A stretch of 64,000 nucleotides of DNA from Sphingobacterium thalpophilum (lineage in GTDB: Bacteria; Bacteroidota; Bacteroidia; Sphingobacteriales; Sphingobacteriaceae), in assembly GCF_038396785.1 (NCBI RefSeq), contig NZ_CP151087.1, positions 2,294,001-2,358,000 on the forward strand, in the 5' to 3' direction. Each line of letters opens with the position of its first letter. Position 1 is the first letter of the stretch. Shown here in pieces: positions 56,351 through 64,000 of this stretch. A program made the position numbers and the translations under genes. Below the pieces are notes generated by a model. The model was not told the DNA's origin, did not search any database, and was given only the letters and a program-made list of their open reading frames with translations.

Positions 56351-57247
56351 ATGGAAAAATTAAAAGGTGCATTAGCTGTCTTTTTAGGTGCGAGTAGTTT
56401 TGGGATACTATCAACGTTTGTTAAAAAAGCCTATGGTAAAGGGTTGAATTTAGGAGAGGTAACGGGAATTCAGGTATTGTTTGGCATGCTTATCCTTTGG
56501 CTTATCTATATCATCATCAAACTCTTTTCGGCAAAGTCATTTCACTCTTCAAGCAAGAAATCTTCATGGATCAAGATATTAATCAGTGGTACTTCGACCG
56601 GTTTGGTGAGCATTCTCTATTACAAATGTGTACAGCTCGTCCCGGCTTCGTTGGCCATCGTACTGCTCATGCAGTATATCTGGATCGGTGTGGTAATCGA
56701 ATTTATCTTTTTCAAGGCAAAACCTTCAAAAAACAACCTGATTGGTATCGGCATTGTACTCATTGCAACATTATTAGCGACTGGACTTCTTGAAAAAGGC
56801 TTGCAACACCTCAACCTAACAGGTGTCTTATTTGGTCTTTTAGCAGCGACCGCCTATTCGGTCTTCATGATCGTCAACGGTCGTGTCGGCAATGACTATC
56901 ACCCCATTCAAAAAAGCGCTATTATGGTAACGGGGGCCTGTATACTGGTCTTCACCTTGTTTCCACCTGCTTATTTATGGAATGGTCAATTTGATGGTAA
57001 CTTCCTCTATTTCGGCTTGATCCTCTCGCTATTTGGCACGGTCATCCCGCCTTTATTATTTGCCTATGGCCTACCGAAAACGGGCTTCTCCTTAGGCGGA
57101 ATATTGAGTTCGGCGGAGCTACCTGTAGCCACCTGTATGTCATTTTTTATACTTCATGAAAGTGTATCCACGATACAATGGCTCGGGGTGCTTTTGATCT
57201 TGGGTACCGTCATCTGGTTGAACGCAGCAAAGAGCAGTACGCATTAG
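56351..57247 (+). CDS. EamA/DMT-superfamily transporter
   Basis: 298 aa from the ATG at 56351. Ten membrane helices in two EamA repeats: the first ~5-145 (GALAVFLGASSFGILSTFVKKAYG through LIGIGIVLIATLLATGLL), the second ~155-295 (GVLFGLLAATAYSVFMIVNG through GVLLILGTVIWLNAA). The second repeat has the usual GTVIPPLLFAYGL and LSSAELPVATCMSFFILHE. Family members export amino acids or metabolites; the substrate is unknown. A terminator lies at 57348-57384. Confidence 0.9.
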   Translation: MEKLKGALAVFLGASSFGILSTFVKKAYGKGLNLGEVTGIQVLFGMLILWLIYIIIKLFSAKSFHSSSKKSSWIKILISGTSTGLVSILYYKCVQLVPASLAIVLLMQYIWIGVVIEFIFFKAKPSKNNLIGIGIVLIATLLATGLLEKGLQHLNLTGVLFGLLAATAYSVFMIVNGRVGNDYHPIQKSAIMVTGACILVFTLFPPAYLWNGQFDGNFLYFGLILSLFGTVIPPLLFAYGLPKTGFSLGGILSSAELPVATCMSFFILHESVSTIQWLGVLLILGTVIWLNAAKSSTH

Positions 57248-57347
57248 AGGTACCGATTTACTTCCGGTCAGATTACTGCAGTCAATTTGATCAGGAACAC
57301 AACTGTGTGCTGCAATCAATAGGGAAATTATGGAATTCCCGTTAACG

Positions 57348-57384
57348 AAAAAAGGCAATCTTCTCTAATAAGATTGCCTTTTTT
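57348..57384. terminator. Bidirectional terminator between the EamA and mtaB genes
   Basis: AAAAAGGCAATCTT pairs with AAGATTGCCTTTTT around a short loop between convergent genes; A and T runs on both flanks. Confidence 0.88.
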
Positions 57385-57424
57385 ATATGTTATAAATCTT
57401 AATATAGTATAACCCTTAAAAAGA

Positions 57425-58759
57425 TTAATGTGTCAATGTCTCCGGAATTTCTTCTACTTCCACTTCACAGGAATCCGTTACTTCCATAAATTTAACCGGC
57501 ACAACCTCATTCACCAATAATGGATCGTATAAGGTCCGTACTTTGACATAGTTTTTAGAAAAACCATGCATATAACCATCTTTTTCGTCTGCTTCAAACA
57601 AAACATCACCAGTCTCACCAAGCTGTGACTCATAAAACGCACGGCGCTTCTTCTCCGAAAGGATGTGCAACATTTTGCTACGGTCGCTGCGTTGAGCTCC
57701 CGGTACAGCACCGTCCATTTGAGCAGCAATCGTATTCTCCCTTTCTGAATAGGTAAAGACATGCAGGTAAGAAATATCCAAATCATTCAAGAAATTGTAT
57801 GTATCGATAAAGTCTTCACGTGTTTCTCCCGGAAATCCGACAATAACGTCAACACCGATACAGCAATTAGGCATCAATGACTTGATAAATGCGACACGCT
57901 CTGTGTAAAGTTCTCTTTTGTACCTTCTGCGCATTAAACTCAGAATTTTATTGCTTCCAGACTGCAGTGGCATATGGAAATGTGGAACAAAACGTTTTGA
58001 TTGCGCCACAAACTCAATAATATCATTGGAAAGAAGATTAGGTTCTATCGAAGAAATCCGAATCCTGTCGATATCTTCAACTTCATCCAAAACCTTTACC
58101 AAATCCAAGAATCGGTCTTCACGCTTACCATCCCGAATGCCAAAATCGCCAATGTTTACACCTGTTAAAACGATTTCTTTGACGCCTGAAGCTGCAATTT
58201 CTTCTGCTTGACGCACAATATCTTCGATCTTGCCCGAGCGACTTCCGCCACGTGCCAAAGGAATCGTACAAAATGTACATGAATAATCGCAGCCGTCCTG
58301 TACTTTTAGGAACGTACGCGTACGATCGCCAATCGAATAAGCCGAGACAAATTGATTGGTCTCATCGATTGGACCATTATAAACGATCGTTTTTTCCTGT
58401 TTCGTCAAATCATTGATATGCTCAATAATATTAAACTTTTCAGCTGCACCTAAGACCATGTCCACTCCGGGAATCTCTGCAATCTCTTTTGGTTTTAGCT
58501 GCGCATAACAGCCAACAATCGTAATATAGGCGTTGGGAGAGTGCTTTAAAGCTTCCTTCACTACTTTTCTACACTTCTTGTCAGCATTATCCGTTACCGA
58601 ACATGTATTGATTACATAGACGTCTGCACGGCTATTGAACGCTGTGGTATCATAGCCCGCATCTTTAAATAAACGACCAATGGATGATGTCTCCGAATAA
58701 TTCAGTTTACATCCAAGTGTATAAAAAGCTACTTTTTTATTCTCCATAATATTTTGCAA
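57425..58759 (-). CDS. mtaB: tRNA (N6-threonylcarbamoyladenosine(37)-C2)-methylthiotransferase MtaB
   Basis: 444 aa (or 440 from the second Met). A radical-SAM enzyme that adds a methylthio group to t6A37 in ANN-decoding tRNAs. The N-terminal UPF0004 domain has the auxiliary 4Fe-4S cysteines Cys17 (TLGCKLN), Cys53 (NTCSVTD) and Cys84 (VGCYAQ). The radical-SAM motif is Cys157-x3-Cys161-x2-Cys164 (GCDYSCTFCTIP). The C-terminal part (GDVLFEADEKDGYMHGFSKNYVKV) is TRAM-like. The TLGCKLN start and the absence of a full classical TRAM domain favour MtaB over MiaB and RimO. Confidence 0.93.
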   Translation of the reverse strand: MQNIMENKKVAFYTLGCKLNYSETSSIGRLFKDAGYDTTAFNSRADVYVINTCSVTDNADKKCRKVVKEALKHSPNAYITIVGCYAQLKPKEIAEIPGVDMVLGAAEKFNIIEHINDLTKQEKTIVYNGPIDETNQFVSAYSIGDRTRTFLKVQDGCDYSCTFCTIPLARGGSRSGKIEDIVRQAEEIAASGVKEIVLTGVNIGDFGIRDGKREDRFLDLVKVLDEVEDIDRIRISSIEPNLLSNDIIEFVAQSKRFVPHFHMPLQSGSNKILSLMRRRYKRELYTERVAFIKSLMPNCCIGVDVIVGFPGETREDFIDTYNFLNDLDISYLHVFTYSERENTIAAQMDGAVPGAQRSDRSKMLHILSEKKRRAFYESQLGETGDVLFEADEKDGYMHGFSKNYVKVRTLYDPLLVNEVVPVKFMEVTDSCEVEVEEIPETLTH

Positions 58760-59013
58760 AATTACATTTTTTTTCAGTAACCCCTCTTACCATTTTAAGT
58801 TTTGACTTTCTCGTTATAAGGATTTTCCTTAGTTTTGACTATCTTGAAAGGTTGAATGCACCGGCGGCTTATTACGGACAAACTAAATTAGAGCCGGACA
58901 TGATGTATTCAAATATTCCCCGATTGAGAATCAGACACATAAAATAGTGTTATTCGTTCTGTCCAGTTCGATTATAGTATTGATATTTGGTATTTAATAA
59001 TTACTTTTTACAG

Positions 59014-59835
59014 ATGAAACAATATTTAGATTTACTCAGACATGTATATACGAATGGTGTTGTAAAGACAGATCGTACGGGCACAGGTACCAAAAGTGTC
59101 TTTGGATATCAGATGCGTTTCAACCTTCAGGAAGGTTTCCCTTTGGTAACGACGAAGAAATTACACCTGCGATCCATTATCCATGAATTGATCTGGTTTC
59201 TTAAAGGTGAAACCAATATTCAGTATCTCAAAGAAAATGGCGTAAGCATTTGGGACGAGTGGGCTGACGAACAAGGAAATTTAGGCCCTGTATACGGATC
59301 ACAATGGCGCTCCTGGCCAACACCCGATGGCCGTCATATCGATCAGATCACACAGGTTATCAACCAGCTAAAAAATTCACCGGATTCACGCCGTATTATT
59401 GTATCGGCATGGAATGTTGCCGAAATAGAGCATATGGCATTACCTCCTTGTCATGCCTTTTTTCAGTTTTATGTCGCTCCGGCACAACCTGAAAAAGGTA
59501 TCTTAAAGCCGCAATTGTCCTGTCAACTCTATCAACGTAGTGCCGATATATTCTTGGGCGTTCCTTTCAACATTGCCTCTTATGCTTTATTGACGATGAT
59601 GGTCGCACAGGTTTGTGACATGGAAGCCGCAGAGTTTATCCACACCCTTGGCGATGCACATATCTACAGTAATCACTTCGAGCAAACGGAGCTCCAATTG
59701 AGCCGCGAGCCAAAAGCGCTACCCCAGATGAAAATAAACCCAGAAATAAAAGATATCTTTGATTTTAAGTTTGAAGATTTTGAATTGTTAAACTACGAAT
59801 CCCATCCACATATCAAAGCTCCGGTGGCCGTTTAA
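59014..59835 (+). CDS. thyA: Thymidylate synthase
   Basis: 273 aa from the ATG at 59014. It converts dUMP to dTMP using methylene-tetrahydrofolate, which is oxidised to dihydrofolate. [54 protein letters not shown] and the catalytic Cys146 in [13 protein letters not shown] are clear, followed by [20 protein letters not shown] and HIYSNHFEQ. It precedes folA by 61 bp, the common pairing in which FolA recycles the dihydrofolate made here. Confidence 0.97.
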   Translation: MKQYLDLLRHVYTNGVVKTDRTGTGTKSVFGYQMRFNLQEGFPLVTTKKLHLRSIIHELIWFLKGETNIQYLKENGVSIWDEWADEQGNLGPVYGSQWRSWPTPDGRHIDQITQVINQLKNSPDSRRIIVSAWNVAEIEHMALPPCHAFFQFYVAPAQPEKGILKPQLSCQLYQRSADIFLGVPFNIASYALLTMMVAQVCDMEAAEFIHTLGDAHIYSNHFEQTELQLSREPKALPQMKINPEIKDIFDFKFEDFELLNYESHPHIKAPVAV

Positions 59836-59896
59836 CAAGAAAGGTACCTGATTTTGTAATATATTTTAGCGAACGAATAATCACCTTATATCAAAA

Positions 59897-60391
59897 ATGA
59901 GCAACCCAACGATCACATTAATCGTAGCTGCGTCGGAAAACAATGCCATCGGAATCGACAATCAGATGCCTTGGCATTTACCCAACGACTTTAAATATTT
60001 TAAGAGAAATACCGTTGAGCACTCTGTCCTAATGGGCAGAAAGACTTTTGAGGCCATAGGCAAAGCATTACCAGACAGAAGGAATATTGTCATTACACGT
60101 AACGCGAATTTCCAGGGAGAAGATATTGATGTTGCCAACAGCATTCAAGAGGCACTCTTGTATTGCCGGGATGAACGTGAGGTATTCATCATTGGTGGCG
60201 CAAACATTTATCAGCAAGCGCTACCCTTGGCAAATAAAGTGCTTCTGACGCGCGTACATACAACTATCAAAGGTGACGCTTTCTTTCCTGAATTACCGTC
60301 AGAAGAATGGGAATTAGTTGCCTCAGATTCGCATCAGGCCGATGACAAACATGCATTTGCTTATACCTTTGAAGTTTATACGCGAAAATAA
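59897..60391 (+). CDS. folA: Dihydrofolate reductase
   Basis: 164 aa. LIVAASENNAIGIDNQMPWHLPNDFKYFKRNT is the conserved N-terminal active-site region (the Asp in PNDFKYF is the substrate ligand); VLMGRKTFEAIGKALPDRRNIVITRN binds NADPH, and FIIGGANIYQQALPLANKVLLTRVH closes the site. It reduces dihydrofolate to tetrahydrofolate. It lies downstream of thyA and is probably cotranscribed. A hairpin follows at 60418-60454. Confidence 0.97.
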   Translation: MSNPTITLIVAASENNAIGIDNQMPWHLPNDFKYFKRNTVEHSVLMGRKTFEAIGKALPDRRNIVITRNANFQGEDIDVANSIQEALLYCRDEREVFIIGGANIYQQALPLANKVLLTRVHTTIKGDAFFPELPSEEWELVASDSHQADDKHAFAYTFEVYTRK

Positions 60392-60417
60392 TTCCATGTT
60401 TACGACTAGCAAAACGC

Positions 60418-60454
60418 AATAGGATCATGGAGCTTTTTGCTTCATGATCCTATC
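60418..60454 (+). terminator. Hairpin after folA
   Basis: ATAGGATCATG pairs with CATGATCCTAT around a loop containing AGCTTTTTGCT, which extends the stem. It is a strong dyad but has no T-run after it. Confidence 0.6.
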
Positions 60455-60522
60455 ACCATTAAAAGCTATAGAAGAGCTTAATCGACAAGACTAAACAGGC
60501 GCGACACTTTGATCTAAAGCAC

Positions 60523-61767
60523 ATGCAAAAATACCTCACCCTAATTCTTACTCTATTCATGTCAGATCTATACGCTCAGAAGATAGATACTGTTTACCTG
60601 GAAAAATTACTCCAAAGTCATCCCGATCTATTTCAAAACATATTAAGTCACCCGACGAAAAATGAAGTACAAATTCTGTATACACAGATTGATCGTGACA
60701 AATCCAATAAGCCACATTTCAGGTCCTATAGCTATCGACTGAATCCGAACTGGTATTTTTATCCTGCAAGTACAGTGAAGCTGCCGACAGCAATTCTGGC
60801 TTTGGAAAAAATCAATGACCTGCATATTGCCGGTCTCAGCAAAGATACCCCACTACGCATCGATTCTGCTTTTGAAAAGCAGACTAAGGTTCTTGTGGAC
60901 GAATCCGCCGCCAATGGCCTTCCATCTGTTGCTCAATATGTTAAAAAGATCTTATTAACCAGCGACAACGATGCCCAAAACAGGCTTTTCGAATTTATTG
61001 GCCGTGCAGAACTGAATGCGAAACTAAAAAAATACGGCACTAATTACAGCCGCATTGTCAACCGTCTTGCTATTGGCGACAAAGGCATATGGGCCAAACA
61101 TACTAACCCCGTCACCTTTTATAAGGGGAAGGATATTATTTATAAACAAGAAGCACAGTTCGATCCCAAGGATTATACCATCGAGCTGTCCAATACGCTT
61201 CAGGGGAAAGGTTACATGAACGATAAAGATGAACTTGTTCATGAACCCTGGAGTTTTGAAGGATTAAATGTATACGCTTTGCAAGATCAACAGCTGATAT
61301 TGAAGAAGCTGTTATTTCCCGAAGCATTTCAGCCTCAAGAAAGATTCAATCTGAAAAAAGATGACTACGCGCTCCTCTATGATTATATGTCGCGCTATCC
61401 CTTTGAATCGGATTTTCCAAAATATGATCCAGCAGAATTCTGGCCAACGTATAGCAAGCTCCTTTTTTATGGCCGTGAAAAAAATGCGATCTTAAATCCC
61501 AACATCCGGATCTTCAACAAGTATGGAGATTCCTATGGCTATAATATTGATAATGCCTATGTCGTCGACTTTGAACATGGCGTGGAATTTATGCTCGCCG
61601 TTGTTGTACAGTCCAATGAAAATGGCATCTACAACGATGGACGCTATGAATATGAAACAGTAACCTATCCTTTTTTAAAAAATATCGGCCAGGTAATTTA
61701 TCAGGAGGAGCTGAAAAGAGTTAAAAAGTTTAAACCTGATCTATCGAAATTTGATTTCAGAAAATAA
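60523..61767 (+). CDS. Secreted serine hydrolase, class A beta-lactamase-like fold
   Basis: 414 aa. A signal peptide (1-18, ending YAQ) precedes a beta-lactamase/transpeptidase-like domain: Ser83-x-x-Lys86 in FYPASTVKLPTAILALEK and Ser147-Asp148-Asn149 in LLTSDNDAQNRLFEF. The third motif (KTG in true beta-lactamases) is not found; the nearest equivalent is NKYGDSYG. It is longer than class A enzymes (about 290 aa), with an insertion of unknown role. It is probably a serine hydrolase of unknown substrate, not a proven antibiotic-hydrolysing enzyme. Monocistronic. Confidence 0.8.
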   Translation: MQKYLTLILTLFMSDLYAQKIDTVYLEKLLQSHPDLFQNILSHPTKNEVQILYTQIDRDKSNKPHFRSYSYRLNPNWYFYPASTVKLPTAILALEKINDLHIAGLSKDTPLRIDSAFEKQTKVLVDESAANGLPSVAQYVKKILLTSDNDAQNRLFEFIGRAELNAKLKKYGTNYSRIVNRLAIGDKGIWAKHTNPVTFYKGKDIIYKQEAQFDPKDYTIELSNTLQGKGYMNDKDELVHEPWSFEGLNVYALQDQQLILKKLLFPEAFQPQERFNLKKDDYALLYDYMSRYPFESDFPKYDPAEFWPTYSKLLFYGREKNAILNPNIRIFNKYGDSYGYNIDNAYVVDFEHGVEFMLAVVVQSNENGIYNDGRYEYETVTYPFLKNIGQVIYQEELKRVKKFKPDLSKFDFRK

Positions 61768-61772
61768 AACAC

Positions 61773-61806
61773 AAAAAAGGCTCTCAGAAAATTGAAAGCC
61801 TTTTTT
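61773..61806. terminator. Terminator between the serine hydrolase and ddl
   Basis: AAAAAAGGCT pairs with AGCCTTTTTT, with inner TCA/TGA pairs. The long A and T flanks serve both converging genes. Confidence 0.85.
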
Positions 61807-61974
61807 GCGCATCGTCATCGTGGCGTATTTTTATCCCCCTTGGCTAGAAGGCTGCTTATGCGAATGATCAGCGGGCTGTGGCTGGGAAATGCAGTATGTC
61901 ATCATCGGAATGTATGCTTATCCGCGCTCCAGCCATATAGTCCCTGCCTCAAGTCTTACTGAGATAGAACAAAA

Positions 61975-62982
61975 CTATTTCGATTGTAGAGCCGTTTCGA
62001 TCAACTCCCCGTAAAAATCCCCCTCCTTCATTCCAAAAGCCCGTACCTGCTGCGGAATAAAACTTTGTGGAGTCTGCCCCGGAATGGTATTAATTTCGAT
62101 AAAATAAAATTTATCGGTATCGTTTTCTAAAAAGAAGTCCACCCGAACCATACCCTTACAGTTCAATCTCACATAAATTTCCCTTAAAATACGTGCAGCG
62201 CGCTCCTGCTCTTCCGTAGTCAGGTCTGCTGGTGTAATCTCTTCGGTCAATCCAGGTACATACTTGGCTTCATAATCAAAAAATTCACGTGTAGTACGAA
62301 CTTCGGTAGCCGGCAAAACAACGAGTTCGCCTTTTGAATTCCTAAAAATTCCCTCGGAAAATTCGCGTCCAGTCACAAATTCTTCAACAATAACCTGTTT
62401 CCCGGTATTCTCTGCATCAAAAGCTTTATCAATGGCTTCCTGAAGTTGTGCCGATTCCTTTACTTTGGTCATTCCGATACTACTTCCACCGGCATTAGGT
62501 TTCACAAAATACGGCAGCGAAAGATTGCTTTCGACGATTTTGACCGCTTCCAGGAGTTGCGATTCAAACAATAAGACCGATTTTGCCAAATGCAACTCGG
62601 GAATATCCGATAAGATCGCTTTTGTATACCCTTTATTCATAGTCAATGCCGAAGTCAAGGCATCACATGAGGTATATGGAATATCTAATAAATCAAAATA
62701 GCTCTGAAGTCTTCCATCTTCTCCAGGCACACCATGCACCATAATAAATGCTAAGTCAAAGCTTAAGATATCTCCGTTCAATGGAAGTGTAAAATCTGCT
62801 TTTGAAATCGGATGCCGCTTACCGTCCAAATCTTCATAGTACCATGCTTCTTTGGTCACTGTAATCAAATATATATCGTATTTGTCGTGATCAAGTTGAG
62901 AATTGACAAAGGCAGAACTTTTAAAAGAAACTTCAGCTTCTCCTGTATAACCTCCAGTTATTAATGCTATTTTTGCTTTCAT
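61975..62982 (-). CDS. ddl: D-alanine--D-alanine ligase
   Basis: 335 aa from the ATG at 62982; the frame opens 14 codons earlier, but the conserved start MKAKIALITGGYTGEAEVS fits 62982. It makes the D-Ala-D-Ala dipeptide for peptidoglycan using ATP. ATP-grasp landmarks: PYTSCDALTSALTMNKGYTKAIL, LPYFVKPNAGGSSIGMTKV, VIVEEFVTGREFSEGIF, MVRVDFFLENDTDKFYFIEINTIPGQTPQSFIP with the metal-binding Glu and Asn. A minus-strand TATATTTG box lies at 63011-63004, 21 bp before the start. Confidence 0.95.
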   Translation of the reverse strand: MKAKIALITGGYTGEAEVSFKSSAFVNSQLDHDKYDIYLITVTKEAWYYEDLDGKRHPISKADFTLPLNGDILSFDLAFIMVHGVPGEDGRLQSYFDLLDIPYTSCDALTSALTMNKGYTKAILSDIPELHLAKSVLLFESQLLEAVKIVESNLSLPYFVKPNAGGSSIGMTKVKESAQLQEAIDKAFDAENTGKQVIVEEFVTGREFSEGIFRNSKGELVVLPATEVRTTREFFDYEAKYVPGLTEEITPADLTTEEQERAARILREIYVRLNCKGMVRVDFFLENDTDKFYFIEINTIPGQTPQSFIPQQVRAFGMKEGDFYGELIETALQSK

Positions 62983-63003
62983 AAATTTTAGCGATTCGAA
63001 TAG

Positions 63004-63011
63004 CAAATATA
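63004..63011 (-). promoter_or_regulatory. -7 box TATATTTG before ddl
   Basis: Perfect TAnnTTTG on the minus strand, 21 bp upstream of the ddl ATG. It forms part of a small dyad, AGCAAATATAATTTGCT, at 63002-63018. Confidence 0.5.
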
Positions 63012-63129
63012 ATTTGCTATACACGGAAAAACGAATAATTTTGTGAGGAATAATTTTATTTAATCATTCTGCAAACTTGGCTTTAATATTGCGGTTCTAT
63101 GCAGAATTAATTTTTATCAAAACAGAGAA

Positions 63130-64000
63130 ATGTCCAAAGTCGTACAATATCTTCAGACCCCCACTTTTAGGAAAAATCTTATTGCCGCTCTTGTCGCGAT
63201 AGTATGTCTATTCCTTTTCGTTTATGTTGGACTGAAAATATATACCAAACATGATGAATCTATAGCCGTTCCTAAAGTGAAAGGCCTTCATATCAGTGCT
63301 GCCATCCAGGCGCTGGAAGACGCGGGGCTGGAATATCAAATTGACTCCGTCTACCAGATGGACGCCAAACCAGGAATGGTCATCGAGCAGGATCCCGAAC
63401 AAGGATTTCATGTAAAATCGGGGCGGACTATTTATTTGACCATTATCACACAAGTTGCACCTGAAGTTGCCTTTCCGAATATAAAGGATAAAACATTGAT
63501 CGAAGCAACGGCTATTTTGAAAAACCATAACCTTAGAATCGGAGACACTTCTTATGTCGCCGATATCGCTAGGGACATCGTATTGGATGCTCAATTTGCA
63601 GGACAATCAATCCGTAACGGGCGCATGATTCCTAAGGGTTCACGTATAGATCTAGTTTTGGGAAATGGACTCGGTGCTAATGAAGTGGAAATACCCAACT
63701 TAATTGGTCTTCCATTAAACGAAGCGAAGTTTGCCCTATCTGGAGCTGGTCTAGGCCTAGGCACAGTGACTTATGATCCCAATGTAACGGATACAGCCAC
63801 CGCAGTAATCAGTGTACAATCACCAGGAATAGAAAAAGGCTTAACCAGCTTAGGGGCTAAAATAGACATAACGCTCTCATTGACGGCACCAACAACAACT
63901 ACAGGTGCTCCAGCTGGAGGTACGCCAACTCCTAAACCACAGGCAAACCAAACACAGGTTACTCCGCCAGCAGCAAAAGCTCCGGTTCAGTCTAAGCCCG
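63130..64000 (+). CDS. PASTA-domain membrane protein (cut by window end)
   Basis: 290 codons from the ATG at 63130 to the window edge, no stop reached. A short cytoplasmic tail and one membrane helix (~19-37, LIAALVAIVCLFLFVYVGLKI) are followed by three PASTA domains: ~47-115 (AVPKVKGLHISAAIQALEDAGLEYQI), ~118-185 (FPNIKDKTLIEATAILKNHNL) and ~187-256 (EIPNLIGLPLNEAKFALSGAGLGLG). An Ala/Pro/Thr-rich tail follows (TTTTGAPAGGTPTPKPQ). PASTA domains bind peptidoglycan or lipid II-type fragments; here there is no kinase or penicillin-binding domain. It is divergent from ddl, another cell-wall gene, and may itself act in cell-wall upkeep. Confidence 0.9.
   Translation, partial: MSKVVQYLQTPTFRKNLIAALVAIVCLFLFVYVGLKIYTKHDESIAVPKVKGLHISAAIQALEDAGLEYQIDSVYQMDAKPGMVIEQDPEQGFHVKSGRTIYLTIITQVAPEVAFPNIKDKTLIEATAILKNHNLRIGDTSYVADIARDIVLDAQFAGQSIRNGRMIPKGSRIDLVLGNGLGANEVEIPNLIGLPLNEAKFALSGAGLGLGTVTYDPNVTDTATAVISVQSPGIEKGLTSLGAKIDITLSLTAPTTTTGAPAGGTPTPKPQANQTQVTPPAAKAPVQSKP

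Overview
This is a Bacteroidota chromosome segment, most likely Sphingobacterium or a close relative. Evidence seen: four SusC/SusD outer-membrane uptake loci, SusC starts of the MKHKLLSF type, Bacteroidota promoter boxes (TAnnTTTG), low G+C, Lys/Asn-rich proteins, and core genes of bacteroidete type. Genus is inference.

Layout. 0-1.6 kb: tail of a Crp/Fnr-type regulator and a phosphate-selective-type porin. 1.8-6.7 kb: intact SusD/SusC pair. 7.1-15.4 kb: a VOC protein, a TonB-C-domain protein, a DUF1735 lipoprotein, a SusD_2-type lipoprotein and a SusC gene split by an IS4-family element (9-bp target duplication). 15.8-17.7 kb: FecR-type anti-sigma and ECF sigma genes. 17.9-25.8 kb: a thiol-redox-flavoured uptake island: MauE/DoxX-like membrane protein and a small secreted two-cysteine protein on the plus strand, facing a TlpA-SusC-SusD operon on the minus strand whose SusD is split by an IS5/IS1182-like element (6-bp target duplication). 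25.8-32.1 kb: plasticity zone with no core gene: a 1.7-kb non-coding stretch built from exactly phased 11-bp repeat arrays, a small HTH-like gene, a tandem pair of XRE regulators, two unrecognised ORFs, a decayed ISAs1 element and a decayed IS4-type relic. 32.1-36.9 kb: another intact SusD/SusC pair.

37.5-64 kb is mostly core: serS, class I aldolase, rsmI, PH-SHOCT protein, lnt, cysteine desulfurase, NlpE-like lipoprotein, TPR protein, etfB-etfA, bifunctional nuclease, nucleoside transporter, MscS channel, metallophosphoesterase, NlpC/P60 lipoprotein, EamA transporter, mtaB, thyA-folA, a serine hydrolase, ddl and the start of a PASTA protein. One intact ISL3/ISAon1-type element (8-bp target duplication) lies at 51.4-52.9 kb.

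How it works together: the SusCD systems import ligands across the outer membrane, and sigma/FecR pairs commonly control such systems. Two of the four SusCD loci here are broken by clean IS insertions; removing the IS and one target copy restores each reading frame exactly, so the losses are recent. The most unusual signal is non-coding: at least five arrays of 11-bp units, several arranged as opposed (inverted) arms, between the TlpA operon and the HTH genes and again upstream of the metallophosphoesterase.
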